Assembly: GCF_002382885.1 (NCBI RefSeq)
Contig: NZ_NWVL01000001.1
Location: 164,433-228,432 of the forward strand
Length of the DNA: 64,000 nucleotides
Direction of reading: 5' to 3'
Source of the DNA: Streptomyces sp. WZ.A104
GTDB taxonomy: Bacteria > Actinomycetota > Actinomycetes > Streptomycetales > Streptomycetaceae
Shown: positions 43,422-51,884 of the stretch, one piece after another
Position numbering within the stretch: position 1 is the stretch's first letter
Layout of the letters: every line of letters starts with the position of its first letter
Made by a program: the position numbers and the translations under genes
The notes under the pieces: generated by a model
Told to the model about the DNA's origin: nothing
Database searches by the model: none
What the model saw: the letters and a program-made list of their open reading frames with translations, nothing else

Positions 43422-43536
43422 GGTTAGTCCTCAGGTTTCGCGCAGCTCTGGTGATGCCAACAACAGAGGGTCATTGGCCGGGCCGGGCTGTGGCCGGGGT
43501 GGTCCTGGCGCATGCAGCAGGACCACCTCAAGACGC

Positions 43537-43803
43537 CTACCTGCCTCGGAACCAAGCCAGCTGGGCGCTGGCCTGCCACGTGAAGCTCGTCATGGTGATG
43601 AGAAGTGCCGACTTCGTGGGATCGACCTCTCCGTTGGCGACGAGCATCCACACAACCACCGCGAACGCCAGCAGGGCGCTCAAGCGAACTGAGACGGCCC
43701 CGGCGATGAACGCACGAAGCCCCACTGCGGCGATATTGAAACTGGTACCGTGAAATTGCCCGGAGGGAACCTGCGTGTACCCTCGGCGAATTCGGTCAAG
43801 CAT
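43537..43803 (-). CDS. Small two-helix membrane protein
   Basis: An 88-residue protein. The N-terminus is polar (MLDRIRRGYTQVPSGQFHGT), then a long hydrophobic stretch (AVGLRAFIAGAVSV, LSALLAFAVVVWMLVANG) and a second (SALLITMTSFTWQASAQLAW). It ends in basic residues. ATG at 43803 has AGGA at 6 nt; ATG at 43809 is adjacent. No family recognised. The 298 bp beyond its start (43972-44269) show no gene. Confidence 0.5.
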   Translation of the reverse strand: MLDRIRRGYTQVPSGQFHGTSFNIAAVGLRAFIAGAVSVRLSALLAFAVVVWMLVANGEVDPTKSALLITMTSFTWQASAQLAWFRGR

Positions 43804-44269
43804 TCGCATTCCTGTTCTTGGTCGTTTCGCATCCCAGGGAGTGGCAGCTACCACCCCTGGGACGGGCCTCTTGAGCGAGGTAGGTAGGACGCTACAACGC
43901 AGCGAGCGACCTGTAGGTCTGCGATGCCCCTCCTGCAAAGTCAGATAGTGGGGCAGTCGGAATTTGATCAAATTCAGTCACGATTGCTCCACTTCGCAAG
44001 TGTGGTGCTGTCGTTCGGTCACCAGTGAGTCGGCCTAAGGCTGGTGCCCTGTGCAACCGCCTTGAGTTCTGCGATCGGCCGCCCGAGTCGGCTCCTCGCC
44101 TCGCGCACCAACAGCCGCACGCTCATCGTTGTCAGCAGCGCCCTCAGTGCCGAGCGGCGATACGCGGACAGCCGCCTCACCCGCATACTCGGACGCGACC
44201 GACCAGGAAGGTCCTGGAGACACGGGTGGCCCGTCGGCATCGCTGGCGGGCCACCCGTGTTCCGGACCT

Positions 44270-44791
44270 CTACGAGTCGGAGACCCGCCGCCCGTTGATC
44301 CACTGCACCGCAGCTGTCTCCTCGCGGGGCAGCATGGCGTTGATTTCTGGACCAAGCCAGCTGAACCATTCACGCTGATCATCAGAGAGCGGCCCTTCTG
44401 GGCCACGCCAGTCCGAGATGAAGGCCAGTAGACGGGCGGCCAACACGTCCGGTTGGAAGCCGCCGTCGGGTTCTGGATCCCACGGTCCGACTCCCGACAC
44501 GACGAACGGCAGGCTGCCTTCGAACGGCTCTGCTACGACGACGTGGCGATCATCCGACTTGAGCCGCGTCCGCAGCAAGTACTTCCAGTCGATCTCAGGC
44601 CGCTTCGGGCCCCCCTCAGTCGGCTGCTGACCGAAGAGCGGAACCGGCTCGGAGGTCAGGCGCAGCAGCACCGTTCCCGTGGGATCGGACTCCTCGGGTT
44701 CGGCCGGAACAGGGATCTCATACACGTATTCGTGCAGTTCGCCCTTAGCTCGGTGCTCGTCTCGGATCGTGCGGTTGAGCCAATCGCTCAT
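44270..44791 (-). CDS. Hypothetical protein
   Basis: A 173-residue, acidic, Pro/Trp-rich soluble protein (YVYEIPVPAEPEESDPTGTV, LLAFISDWRGPEGPLSDDQR, EWFSWLGPEINAML). No signal peptide, membrane helix or known motif. ATG at 44791 follows GTAGGGGG. I do not recognise a family; codon use is normal for Streptomyces, so it is probably real. Confidence 0.6.
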   Translation of the reverse strand: MSDWLNRTIRDEHRAKGELHEYVYEIPVPAEPEESDPTGTVLLRLTSEPVPLFGQQPTEGGPKRPEIDWKYLLRTRLKSDDRHVVVAEPFEGSLPFVVSGVGPWDPEPDGGFQPDVLAARLLAFISDWRGPEGPLSDDQREWFSWLGPEINAMLPREETAAVQWINGRRVSDS

Positions 44792-44876
44792 CGGGCCCCC
44801 TACTCGTCCGCACCATGGTGGTGCTCTCGCTCGTCGCGTCAGGATGGCACACGGCTCCGGTGACCAACTGATCGTT

Positions 44877-45110
44877 TCAGAATGAAGTTCGGAGTCGTCG
44901 CAAGCAGAGCATGCTGCAGGCGAGTTGGAGCAGGCCAAGGTGGAGATCGGCTCGTATCTCGTAGCGGATCCGGAGTCGTTTGAACTGGTGGAGCCAGGCG
45001 AAGGTCCGCTCCACGACCCAGCGGGTCTTGCCTAGACCGGAACCGTATGGGACGCCTCTCCGGGCGATCTTGGTGGTGGTCAGTAGTCGTCGCGTTCGGA
45101 GGGCTGCCCG
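44877..45110 (-). pseudogene. IS5-family transposase, C-terminal fragment
   Basis: About 70 codons matching the transposase end: KIARRGVPYGSGLGKTRWVV, ERTFAWLHQFKRLRIRYEIR, ADLHLGLLQLACSMLCLRRL. The first 200 or more residues are gone. Upstream the sequence changes abruptly to an unrelated frame rich in Cys/Asp/Thr. This is a remnant; no complementary end was seen. It is a different subfamily from the element at 2534. Confidence 0.8.
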
Positions 45111-45291
45111 TACTCCTCGTTGAGGTCGCAGGCGCACGTCCCGCCCGTGTAGGAGGTCTTGTCGCACTTGTCGTGGTGGTTCCGCTGTGCCGATGACGTC
45201 AGCGGCACAGCGGCGGGCGTCGGGGCGGCCTCGCCCTAATCCATGCTCAGCTTCGGGTCGCGTCGGTAGTCAGCCGTTCTACGCTGCCCTC

Positions 45292-46560
45292 ATGGCACGC
45301 ACATGGACAAGAATTCACGAGCATCTCGGATGCCCACCCGGGCCTCTCACCTTCGACATGGTCCGCCGGGCCACGGACGACAAGCTGGACGAGTTCGACG
45401 ACCTGGACTGGAAGGAGCCGCTCCCTCAGCCGCCCAGGGACGGTCGTTGGAACGAGTTCGCCAAGGACGTCGCGGCCATGGCGAACACCCGTGGTGGTCT
45501 GATCATCTACGGCGTAGAGGACAAGACGACCCGCTTGTTGGGCATAGACCCCCAGGAAGCCAACCTGCAGCAGTACGCGCAGTGGATCCGCAACCACGTC
45601 CACCCATACCTGCCGGACCTGGACATGTTCGAGCTGACCGATGGAACGAGGTCCGTCTTGGTCGTCGATGTGCCGGCCAGCGAGATGGCACCGCACCTGG
45701 TGTACGGCACCGCCGCCAAGGACAAGGATCAGCAGGCCGCGGTCGTCCCCTATCGGGACAACGACCACACCGCCTGGATGGCGGAGCATCAGGTCGAGCG
45801 CGCCTACCGCGACCGCTTCGCCCGTGTTGGCCTGGCAGAGGAACAACTTCAGCGCCACATCGACTTCACAACCAGGACCATCACTGCGCACGCGTCCGTG
45901 CCCTCGGCATGGTTCATCGCGGTCTCCCGACCGCAGCGGCCCCTGCCGCGCGGTGCCTACACGATGAGCCAGCAAGAGGCACGGGAGGTCCTGGAGGCTG
46001 CCGAGATGCGAGCCCGCGCTCTGCACGGGAGGCCGTTGGTCCCAGGGCCTCTGGTCGGTATGGGGCCGGACACGCTGCTCAACCCGCGCTCCGGCCTGCG
46101 CCGCTGGGTGTGCAGCAATTTGGAGTCGCCCATTAACCGGGAGATCATCACCGAGCTGCACTACGACGGCACTGTGGTGATGGCCGCCAACCTGTCCTTC
46201 ATCCGCGAGAGCGAGGAGCCTCCCGGTCAGGACGATGACCTCCTCGTATCCGAGCGCCTGGTGACGGCGTGCTGTTATGACTTCGTCGCCACCGCGCAGG
46301 AGCAGCAGAGGAAGCTGCGCCTGGACAGCGCGCTGCAACTCACAGCGGTGATCATCTCCGCTGACAAGCCCAGAGCCCTGGCACCGCTCACCTCGCAATG
46401 GGGCGATCTCCAAGGCCGGGAAAGCACACTCCCCTACGCCCGCCGGCCCCACTACATCCAACCCGCGCACACAGCGCTCTCCCCGGTGTCGGCGGATGAT
46501 GAGGGGCGCGGCAGCGCCGACGAACTGTGCACGGACCTGATGAACCAGTTCGGGCTGTAG
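45292..46560 (+). CDS. AlbA_2 (Schlafen-like) ATP-binding domain protein
   Basis: A 422-residue protein. Residues about 28-150 form an AlbA_2 domain: DDLDWKEPLPQPP, FAKDVAAMANTRGGLIIYGV, LVVDVPASEMAPHLV. The remainder (residues 150-422) is mixed alpha/beta with no recognised domain. AlbA_2 domains occur in DNA- or RNA-binding regulators and in several phage-defence proteins. ATG at 45292 has no ribosome-binding site, but TACGCT at 45279-45284 puts transcription start at the ATG, so the message is probably leaderless. PIN and membrane-protein genes follow. Confidence 0.75.
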   Translation: MARTWTRIHEHLGCPPGPLTFDMVRRATDDKLDEFDDLDWKEPLPQPPRDGRWNEFAKDVAAMANTRGGLIIYGVEDKTTRLLGIDPQEANLQQYAQWIRNHVHPYLPDLDMFELTDGTRSVLVVDVPASEMAPHLVYGTAAKDKDQQAAVVPYRDNDHTAWMAEHQVERAYRDRFARVGLAEEQLQRHIDFTTRTITAHASVPSAWFIAVSRPQRPLPRGAYTMSQQEAREVLEAAEMRARALHGRPLVPGPLVGMGPDTLLNPRSGLRRWVCSNLESPINREIITELHYDGTVVMAANLSFIRESEEPPGQDDDLLVSERLVTACCYDFVATAQEQQRKLRLDSALQLTAVIISADKPRALAPLTSQWGDLQGRESTLPYARRPHYIQPAHTALSPVSADDEGRGSADELCTDLMNQFGL

Positions 46561-46662
46561 TTCAGACCGGAGGCCATCGGCTGTGCCATTCTCGGCACTG
46601 CCTGGCCGGCCCTTCGCTGATCGATCGATGAGTGCCCCCGCCCGGCACGGCATCATCAGGAG

Positions 46663-47550
46663 ATGGCCTCCACACCAACGCCCCCACCGACCTACCTGGA
46701 TCGGTTGCGGTCGGGCCTGGACCTGATCGAAGCGGCCTTCGTGCAGATCCTGGCGGACTCGCAGATCCGGAACACTGACCCCAACCGCGGACGCGGCTAC
46801 GTGATGCACGTTGGCGCTCCGAAGTGGGGCTGGGTACCCAGCAACCCAGAACTCGAGGCGCGACGCATGGAGCTGCTGGGCCAGGTAAGGGAATGGGAGC
46901 CTTTGTTCCGGCTCCTGTTCCCGCATCCGACGCCCGAGGTCACCAAGCGTCTTGAGCAGAGCCTCGGCCTGTTGCTGCGCTGGCTTGAGCGCCCTCGTGA
47001 CACGACGGTGCCTTCCACCACCGACAAGGCCACCGGCCACGTGCGTCACGCCGTGACCACCCTCCGACAGCTGGGGGAGTTGCTGCCCCCTGACCTCTGG
47101 GCAGTACGTCTGGTTGTCGACACGAACGTCTTGCTGGACGACCCCGACGTAGCGATCTACACACCGCTGCTGGGGAAGCGGTACATGGTCCATCTGATGC
47201 CGACTGTGCTGCGGGAGCTGGACGACCACAAGCGCGCCGGACGTAACCCCGATATCCGGGACGCGGCGCAGAAGGCCGACCGCCGCCTGAAGGGGTTGCG
47301 GACCAACGGCGACATGCGGCGCGGCGTCCGTGTCGCGGGTGATGTGCACGCCGTTTTCGAGCACATTGAACCCAAGGGCGACGGGTTGCCGAATTGGCTG
47401 GACCTGACTGTGCCTGATGATCGCTTGGTGGCCTCCACTCTCCTACTGCAGTCCCGGCATCCGGGATCTTCCGTCTACGTTGCGAGCGACGACATCAACC
47501 TCCAGACGAAGCTCGCCGCCGTCGGACTGCCTTTTCTGCAGGCACCATGA
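46663..47550 (+). CDS. PIN-domain ribonuclease-like protein
   Basis: A 295-residue protein. The N-terminal half is helical with no known domain. The C-terminal half is a PIN domain of the PIN_4 type: LVVDTNVLLDDP (first Asp), VLRELDDHKRAGRNP (Glu/Asp), LTVPDDRLVASTLLL (third acidic site) and YVASDDINLQTKL (fourth). All four acidic positions are present, so nuclease activity is likely. ATG at 46663 has AGGAG touching it and a CATCAT at 46650, so it may be leaderless. No antitoxin-like gene precedes it. Confidence 0.8.
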   Translation: MASTPTPPPTYLDRLRSGLDLIEAAFVQILADSQIRNTDPNRGRGYVMHVGAPKWGWVPSNPELEARRMELLGQVREWEPLFRLLFPHPTPEVTKRLEQSLGLLLRWLERPRDTTVPSTTDKATGHVRHAVTTLRQLGELLPPDLWAVRLVVDTNVLLDDPDVAIYTPLLGKRYMVHLMPTVLRELDDHKRAGRNPDIRDAAQKADRRLKGLRTNGDMRRGVRVAGDVHAVFEHIEPKGDGLPNWLDLTVPDDRLVASTLLLQSRHPGSSVYVASDDINLQTKLAAVGLPFLQAP

Positions 47551-47581
47551 CCGGACCACGGGCGTTTCGTACGCTCAGGAC

Positions 47582-48127
47582 ATGACGATGACGCCGCAGG
47601 AGTTCGAGGATCAGAAGGAGACCTTGGAGCTGATCAACAGCGAACTTGCGGCGCGGCTGGCGCGACAGTCGGAGTCGGGGGCGAAGGTGGACACCAAGGC
47701 CATCTTCCTGGTCGGGTTCGCTGCCACAGCCGCCCAGTTCCTGGCTTCCCGGGGCTTCGAGCCGTTCACCGGCACTGCGGCCTTCGTGGCGTATGCAGTT
47801 GCCATTGGCTTCGGTATCTCGGTGTTCAACCTCGCCGCGTACGAGGACATCAAGCCGCGGGATGTCCTGGACACCTATGGGCGATCGGCGAAGGGCGCGG
47901 CGCTGGGGGCTCTTGCCGGAACGAGGGTGGGCATGTTCGAGAAGAACGACGCCCTGCACCAGCGGAAGACAAGACGTTGGACGGTCACTCTGGCCGCTGT
48001 CGCCGCAGGAATCTCCCTCTCGACTGTCAGTCTCGTACTGCACACTAACGGGCATGACAAACGAACAGAACCAGGGAAACCCGCCCCCGCCCCCACCTCC
48101 TCCACCGCCCCCGCCCAGCCTCACTGA
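47582..48127 (+). CDS. Two-helix membrane protein
   Basis: A 181-residue protein. Residues 1-40 are a charged helix (FEDQKETLELINSELAARLA). Two membrane helices follow (AIFLVGFAATAAQFLASRGF, FVAYAVAIGFGISVFNLAAY), then a cytoplasmic segment, a third hydrophobic helix (VTLAAVAAGISLSTVSLVLH) and a Pro/Ala/Thr tail. Such proteins are often effectors in defence operons. TACGCT at 47570-47575, with TGACCG 16 bp upstream, places transcription start at the ATG (leaderless). It is 31 bp from the PIN gene. Confidence 0.7.
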   Translation: MTMTPQEFEDQKETLELINSELAARLARQSESGAKVDTKAIFLVGFAATAAQFLASRGFEPFTGTAAFVAYAVAIGFGISVFNLAAYEDIKPRDVLDTYGRSAKGAALGALAGTRVGMFEKNDALHQRKTRRWTVTLAAVAAGISLSTVSLVLHTNGHDKRTEPGKPAPAPTSSTAPAQPH

Positions 48128-48230
48128 CTCACTGAATAATCCGGCTCTTGTGGGCACGGAGAAGAGGAACGAAGGCGAGCCCGCGCGCAACAGAGCGAAG
48201 AACAGGGGACAGACCATGGAACGGCGCTGA
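48054..48230 (+). CDS. Possible small polyproline protein
   Basis: A 58-codon frame overlapping the 3' end of the membrane-protein gene: MTNEQNQGN, then twelve Pro, then SLTDSLNNPALVGTEKRNEG and a basic end. The polyproline comes from a CCN-rich tract that encodes Pro/Ala residues in the overlapping gene. No ribosome-binding site. It could be real, but the evidence is only an open frame. Confidence 0.25.
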   Translation: MTNEQNQGNPPPPPPPPPPPPSLTDSLNNPALVGTEKRNEGEPARNRAKNRGQTMERR

Positions 48231-48319
48231 CCCGCCCCACCACACCTTGCTCGCCGTGGCGAGACAGCAAGAGGCCCCGGGCAGCTTCCCTCTGACCGGG
48301 GCTCCGTTTCCGTTCGCCG

Positions 48320-49936
48320 TCAGGCTGAACGATTCTGCTGGAGTGCCTCGCCCTTGCGCGGTGGCACCATCCTCGGCAGTTGAGGAGCCGCGTCCGTCTT
48401 CGGCGCGATCTCGGGGACAGCCGCCAGCTGCTTGCGGGCGTGCGGTACGAGCTGCACGACCTTCTCGGCGGCGTCGCGAGCGAGGTCGTCGAGGACGGAC
48501 TGGTAGATGTCCCGCGTGATCCGGGTATCGGAGTGGCCGAGCGTTTCCGAGACGATCTTGATGTCGACTCCGGCCGCGAGCATCAGCGTCGCGGCGACGT
48601 GACGGAGGTCGTGGAGGCGGATGGGTGGCAGGCCGGCCGCCTTCACGAGGCGTTCGAACAGGTCGCTGACCTTGCCGGGGTGGAGGAGGGAGCCGTCCTC
48701 CTGGGTGAAGATGCGGCCGGTGTCCTGCCAGCCCTCGCCCCACGCTTCGCGTTCCCGCTGCTGACGTGTCTTATGGGTGAGGATGCCCTCGTTGGTGTCC
48801 TCGTCGAGGGCGATCAGGCGGATGCCGCTGTCGGTCTTGGGCGCGCCCTCGTGGACCTCCCAGCCGTCCTGGACGAGCTGGGTGGCAATCGCGAGTGAGT
48901 GGCCCTTCGCGGAGTGGTCCTCCCAGCGGACACCGCAGGCTTCCCCTCGGCGGGTACCCCGGAAGGCGATGAGCCGCCAGAGCATGTACAGCCGGTCCCC
49001 CGCGACGAAGTCGAGGAAGACGGCGGTCTGCTCCGGAGTCCAGACCATGACCGGCGACGGCTTCTCGCCGGTCTCCAGCCAGCGAGCGATGCGCTCCTCG
49101 GTCCAGATCAGGGCCTTGGGGTTCGTTCCCGGAAGCAGCTCGACGTGAGCGGCCGGGTTGAAGGCGGGCATCACCTGCTGGGCGATGGCAACGTTGAGCG
49201 CGGCCCGGAGCGTGCTGCGGATGTGCGGTTGGGTGTTCAGCCCGGTGATCCGCCGGAACGGCGGCATCGCGTCGAGCTGGGCGCGGAACCACTTCCGCCG
49301 CGCCCGATTCTCGGCCCCCTTGTTCGGCGTCGCTTTCAGCTCCGCTTGGACTGCCCGGCGCTGGGCGTTCTGCTCCTGGATCTCGATGTTGCGCTCGTTG
49401 ATGGCGTCGAACATCTTGTCGATGTGGTGGACCCGGAGCTTGTCGAGGCGAAGGTGTCCGAGGTGGGGCTTGAGGTGGACGCGTATATCGCACTCGTAGC
49501 GATTCGCTCCGGTCTTGCGCAGACGCTTACGTCCGGCGAGCCAGGTGTCCAGCCACTGCGCGACGGTGATCTTGGAGTTGAGCTTCTGTCCGGTCTGGAA
49601 CCGGCGGCGGGTCTCGTCGTAGTCCGGCAGTGGTGCCTTGTCCTTGACGCAGTTTTCCAGCATGTTGCTGATCTGCGTCTTCCCCCAGGCGTCGTCCTTT
49701 TCGGGGATGGCCATGAGGGCGCGGACCTTGTCCAGCTCCTCCTGGGCCTCGGTGGAAGTCTCGAAGCCGCCGCGACGGAATCGTCGCCGACGGCCGTCCT
49801 GGGCGGGATCCAGCTCCTGGAAGACCCCGAAAGTCCCGTGCCGCCGTGACTGGAGCTTCGAGCACGAGGCCCCGAGATCCTTTCCGGTTTCGGGGTCAGT
49901 GCACCGGCACCGCCGCGTGATGGTGCCGTTCTTCAC
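48320..49936 (-). CDS. int: Tyrosine recombinase (phage-type integrase)
   Basis: A 538-residue site-specific recombinase. The N-terminal arm-binding region carries a Cys-rich start (RRCRCTDPETGKDLG); a core-binding SAM-like domain begins near 120 (ITVAQWLDTWLAGRKRLRKT). Catalytic residues: Arg in FRGTRRGEACG near 330, HDLRH near 441, LGHSD near 466, and Tyr in RDIYQSV near 476. GTG at 49936 follows AGGAGAG and overlaps the repressor gene stop (GTGA), so the two are coupled. Its 3' end faces 48.3 kb rather than the tRNA 9 kb to the left. Confidence 0.92.
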   Translation of the reverse strand: MKNGTITRRCRCTDPETGKDLGASCSKLQSRRHGTFGVFQELDPAQDGRRRRFRRGGFETSTEAQEELDKVRALMAIPEKDDAWGKTQISNMLENCVKDKAPLPDYDETRRRFQTGQKLNSKITVAQWLDTWLAGRKRLRKTGANRYECDIRVHLKPHLGHLRLDKLRVHHIDKMFDAINERNIEIQEQNAQRRAVQAELKATPNKGAENRARRKWFRAQLDAMPPFRRITGLNTQPHIRSTLRAALNVAIAQQVMPAFNPAAHVELLPGTNPKALIWTEERIARWLETGEKPSPVMVWTPEQTAVFLDFVAGDRLYMLWRLIAFRGTRRGEACGVRWEDHSAKGHSLAIATQLVQDGWEVHEGAPKTDSGIRLIALDEDTNEGILTHKTRQQREREAWGEGWQDTGRIFTQEDGSLLHPGKVSDLFERLVKAAGLPPIRLHDLRHVAATLMLAAGVDIKIVSETLGHSDTRITRDIYQSVLDDLARDAAEKVVQLVPHARKQLAAVPEIAPKTDAAPQLPRMVPPRKGEALQQNRSA

Positions 49937-50592
49937 TCACTCTCCTCGGCCTCGGGGTGTATGTCGGGCTGGTCGACGAAGGAGAGTCCGTCGGGAAGGG
50001 CTGGCGGGGTGAGTCCACGCTGGAGCATCCGCTGTCGGTAGGCGCGCAGCTCCTGGGCATCCTCGAAGGCGTGCTCCTCGTAGCCCTCGGCGCGCTCAAG
50101 GAGGGTGGCCCTACGGGCCCGGTCCAGCGTGATGCTGGCCGCCCGTCGCCGCTCCTGGGCCAGGGCGTACGAGGACGTCGCGGCGGCCACCAAGTCGCCG
50201 TGCCGACGGAAGGCGTCGAGGACGCCCCGTGGGGACTTCTCGGGGGCGGTCGCGTCGAGAGGAGACTCACCGGTGAACCACGCGACCGCGTCCCAGGTGG
50301 AGACGGTGCGGCCCGGCAGAACCTCGACCGTCGAGGAGGAGCCGAGCGGGAAGAGGAGGGTCACCGGAGGGACGCTCAAGACGTCCGCCAGCACGGCGAT
50401 GTCCGCCACGGTGATGCTCGTCTTGCGCCCGGACTCCAGGTTTTTCATGGAGTGCTCGGTGAGTTCTGGCAAGCCGCGGGCGGCGCAGCCCTGAGCAACT
50501 TCGGCCATGGTGAGGCCGGCCGCCTTGCGAGCCTCGCGTAGACGCTGGGCGATCCGACCGGTGAACGCTGTCGACCATTGATCAGGTGTCAT
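49933..50592 (-). CDS. XRE-family repressor coupled to the integrase
   Basis: A 219-residue regulator. The HTH is residues 10-70 (IAQRLREARKAAGLTMAEVA, ELTEHSMKNLESGRKTSITV). The C-terminal part is helical (LERAEGYEEHAFEDAQELRA). It is translated just ahead of int and diverges from the excisionase gene across a 91-bp region with four AGGTGT/ACACCT half-sites, which it probably binds to control excision. ATG at 50592 lies within the half-site array. Confidence 0.8.
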   Translation of the reverse strand: MTPDQWSTAFTGRIAQRLREARKAAGLTMAEVAQGCAARGLPELTEHSMKNLESGRKTSITVADIAVLADVLSVPPVTLLFPLGSSSTVEVLPGRTVSTWDAVAWFTGESPLDATAPEKSPRGVLDAFRRHGDLVAAATSSYALAQERRRAASITLDRARRATLLERAEGYEEHAFEDAQELRAYRQRMLQRGLTPPALPDGLSFVDQPDIHPEAEESE

Positions 50593-50668
50593 GGCTACAC
50601 CTTAGGGATGCAAAAGGTGTGGCTGCAACTGAGTGATACACCTGATGTGTCACTACTGCACGTAATAT
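50584..50668. promoter_or_regulatory. Divergent promoter with four ACACCT/AGGTGT half-sites
   Basis: AGGTGT at 50584-50589, ACACCT at 50597-50602, AGGTGT at 50615-50620 and ACACCT at 50638-50643, in alternating orientation. A TAATAT at 50663-50668 is an excellent -10 for the excisionase gene; the last half-site would cover its -35. The arrangement suits a phage-like switch run by the adjacent XRE protein. Confidence 0.7.
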
Positions 50669-50683
50669 CCTTTGGAGGGCATC

Positions 50684-50971
50684 ATGGCGGCATCGGACTC
50701 GTCCCGTACTGCGAGGGGGCTGACGGGCGACGAGCTGCTCGCCCTCCCAGCCGTGATCGACCTCGACACCTCGAACCAGGCGCTGATGATCGGACGATCC
50801 ACGGGATACGGACTCGCGAAGCAGGGGAAGTACCCGGTCAAGGTGCTGCGCCTGGGCAACGCCTATCGAGTTGTGACGGCCGACCTGCTGAAGCTGCTGG
50901 GTCTGGAGCGCGAGCAGCCCGGCGGCGAGCGGGACGGGGCTGAAGACGGGCGCCACGGTCTCGCCGCCTAG
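50684..50971 (+). CDS. Excisionase-like small DNA-binding protein
   Basis: A 95-residue protein with a MerR/excisionase-type winged helix: LTGDELLALPAVIDLDTSNQ, ALMIGRSTGYGLAKQGKYPV, VLRLGNAYRVVTADLLKLLG. The short size and its place next to repressor and integrase support a role as recombination directionality factor. ATG at 50684 follows GGAGGG at 6 nt. Confidence 0.75.
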   Translation: MAASDSSRTARGLTGDELLALPAVIDLDTSNQALMIGRSTGYGLAKQGKYPVKVLRLGNAYRVVTADLLKLLGLEREQPGGERDGAEDGRHGLAA

Positions 50972-51068
50972 GTGGAACCTTGGCATGTGCGGCAAAGACC
51001 AGCAGCCGTCGGGCGCCTCTTCGGCATACTCCTGGGCGGACTGACGTCACAGACCGATAATGGGACCG

Positions 51069-51347
51069 ATGACTGAACGACACCTGATGACGGCGGAGGA
51101 GACCCGCACGCTCGTCAACGGTGCGCTCACGGACCCCACCATCGATCTGGCCACCGCTCTGGGAGTATCGCTCGCGTTCCGCGAGGGCCTGCGAACTGTG
51201 GTCCTCGCCTCGCTGTCCCGCGCGGACTACCACCCCGCCGTCGGGGAGGTGCCAGGGATCCTGACCTATCGCGATGGCGACCAGGTGCGCGCCGCCAAGC
51301 TCTCGCCGGAGTCCGAACTCCTCTTTGCGGCTGTCCTGGACCGGTGA
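51069..51347 (+). CDS. Hypothetical protein
   Basis: A 92-residue soluble protein (MTAEETRTLVNGALTDPTID, LATALGVSLAFREGLRTVVL, YHPAVGEVPGILTYRDGDQV). No recognised domain. GATAAT at 51056-51061 predicts a transcription start at the ATG at 51069, so the message is probably leaderless; that pattern supports a real gene. It lies between the excisionase and the nucleotide operon, on the opposite strand to the latter. The 151 bp after it have no gene. Confidence 0.5.
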   Translation: MTERHLMTAEETRTLVNGALTDPTIDLATALGVSLAFREGLRTVVLASLSRADYHPAVGEVPGILTYRDGDQVRAAKLSPESELLFAAVLDR

Positions 51348-51498
51348 TTGCGCCGTTCGGGGCGTTCGTCCGCCTACTCGCCGTACGTCCACCGAATATC
51401 GGCGCGGATCGATGGCTCAGCGCACCGGACCGGCCCCGGAGTCAGATGCCGTCGGCGATCTACCCGCAGGCCAAGTCGAAACGGCGCAGCGTAGCGAC

Positions 51499-51804
51499 CT
51501 ACGCGTCGCTCGTCCGCACCAGCGCACCGTGATCGTTCGGCTCGTACGTACGGCCGGAGTTCTTCTCGATCTTCCGAGCGACTTCGGAGGCCAGGTCGAC
51601 GCCGTTCATCTCCGACAGACCTGCCAGGTAGAGGAAGACGTCGGCCAGCTCCTCCCCGAGGCCGGCCTCGCCCTTGCGCCAAGCGGTGAAGGCTTCACCG
51701 ACCTCGGCGGTGAGGAGGCCGAACTCCAGTGCCGTGTCGCTGGTGTTGAACCCCTTGACGAGCTTGTTCTCCCAGGCAAGTTTCTGGGCGTCTTCGATTC
51801 GCAA
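51499..51804 (-). CDS. MazG-like nucleotide pyrophosphohydrolase
   Basis: A 101-residue all-alpha NTP-PPase, last gene of the seven-gene operon. The metal-binding motif is complete: ExxE in TAEVGEAFTAW (Glu34, Glu37) and ExxD in EELADVFLYL (Glu52, Asp55), with a C-terminal ARKIEKNSGRTY helix. It should hydrolyse a (d)NTP to (d)NMP and PPi. TTG at 51804 follows GGAGGA at a tight 3-nt spacing. It is separated from the kinase gene by an 80-bp gap, the largest in the operon. MazG-like enzymes make nucleotides for Z-genome phages and clean damaged dNTPs elsewhere. Confidence 0.8.
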   Translation of the reverse strand: MRIEDAQKLAWENKLVKGFNTSDTALEFGLLTAEVGEAFTAWRKGEAGLGEELADVFLYLAGLSEMNGVDLASEVARKIEKNSGRTYEPNDHGALVRTSDA

Positions 51805-51884
51805 GGCTCCTCCAACGGCGGTACAGCAGGTGCTCCAGGAGCCTAGCGGGAGCCGTGTGTCGACGTGCTGGTTTCGGCGAGCAG

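Noticed and set aside
45247..47364. A 705-codon minus-strand frame opposite the AlbA_2 and PIN genes
   Set aside because: The plus-strand genes have recognisable domains and leaderless promoters; the minus frame has none.
48127..48320. attR site of the integrase, expected next to its 3' end
   Set aside because: I compared this stretch with the tRNA-Thr 3' end and saw no shared core of useful length.
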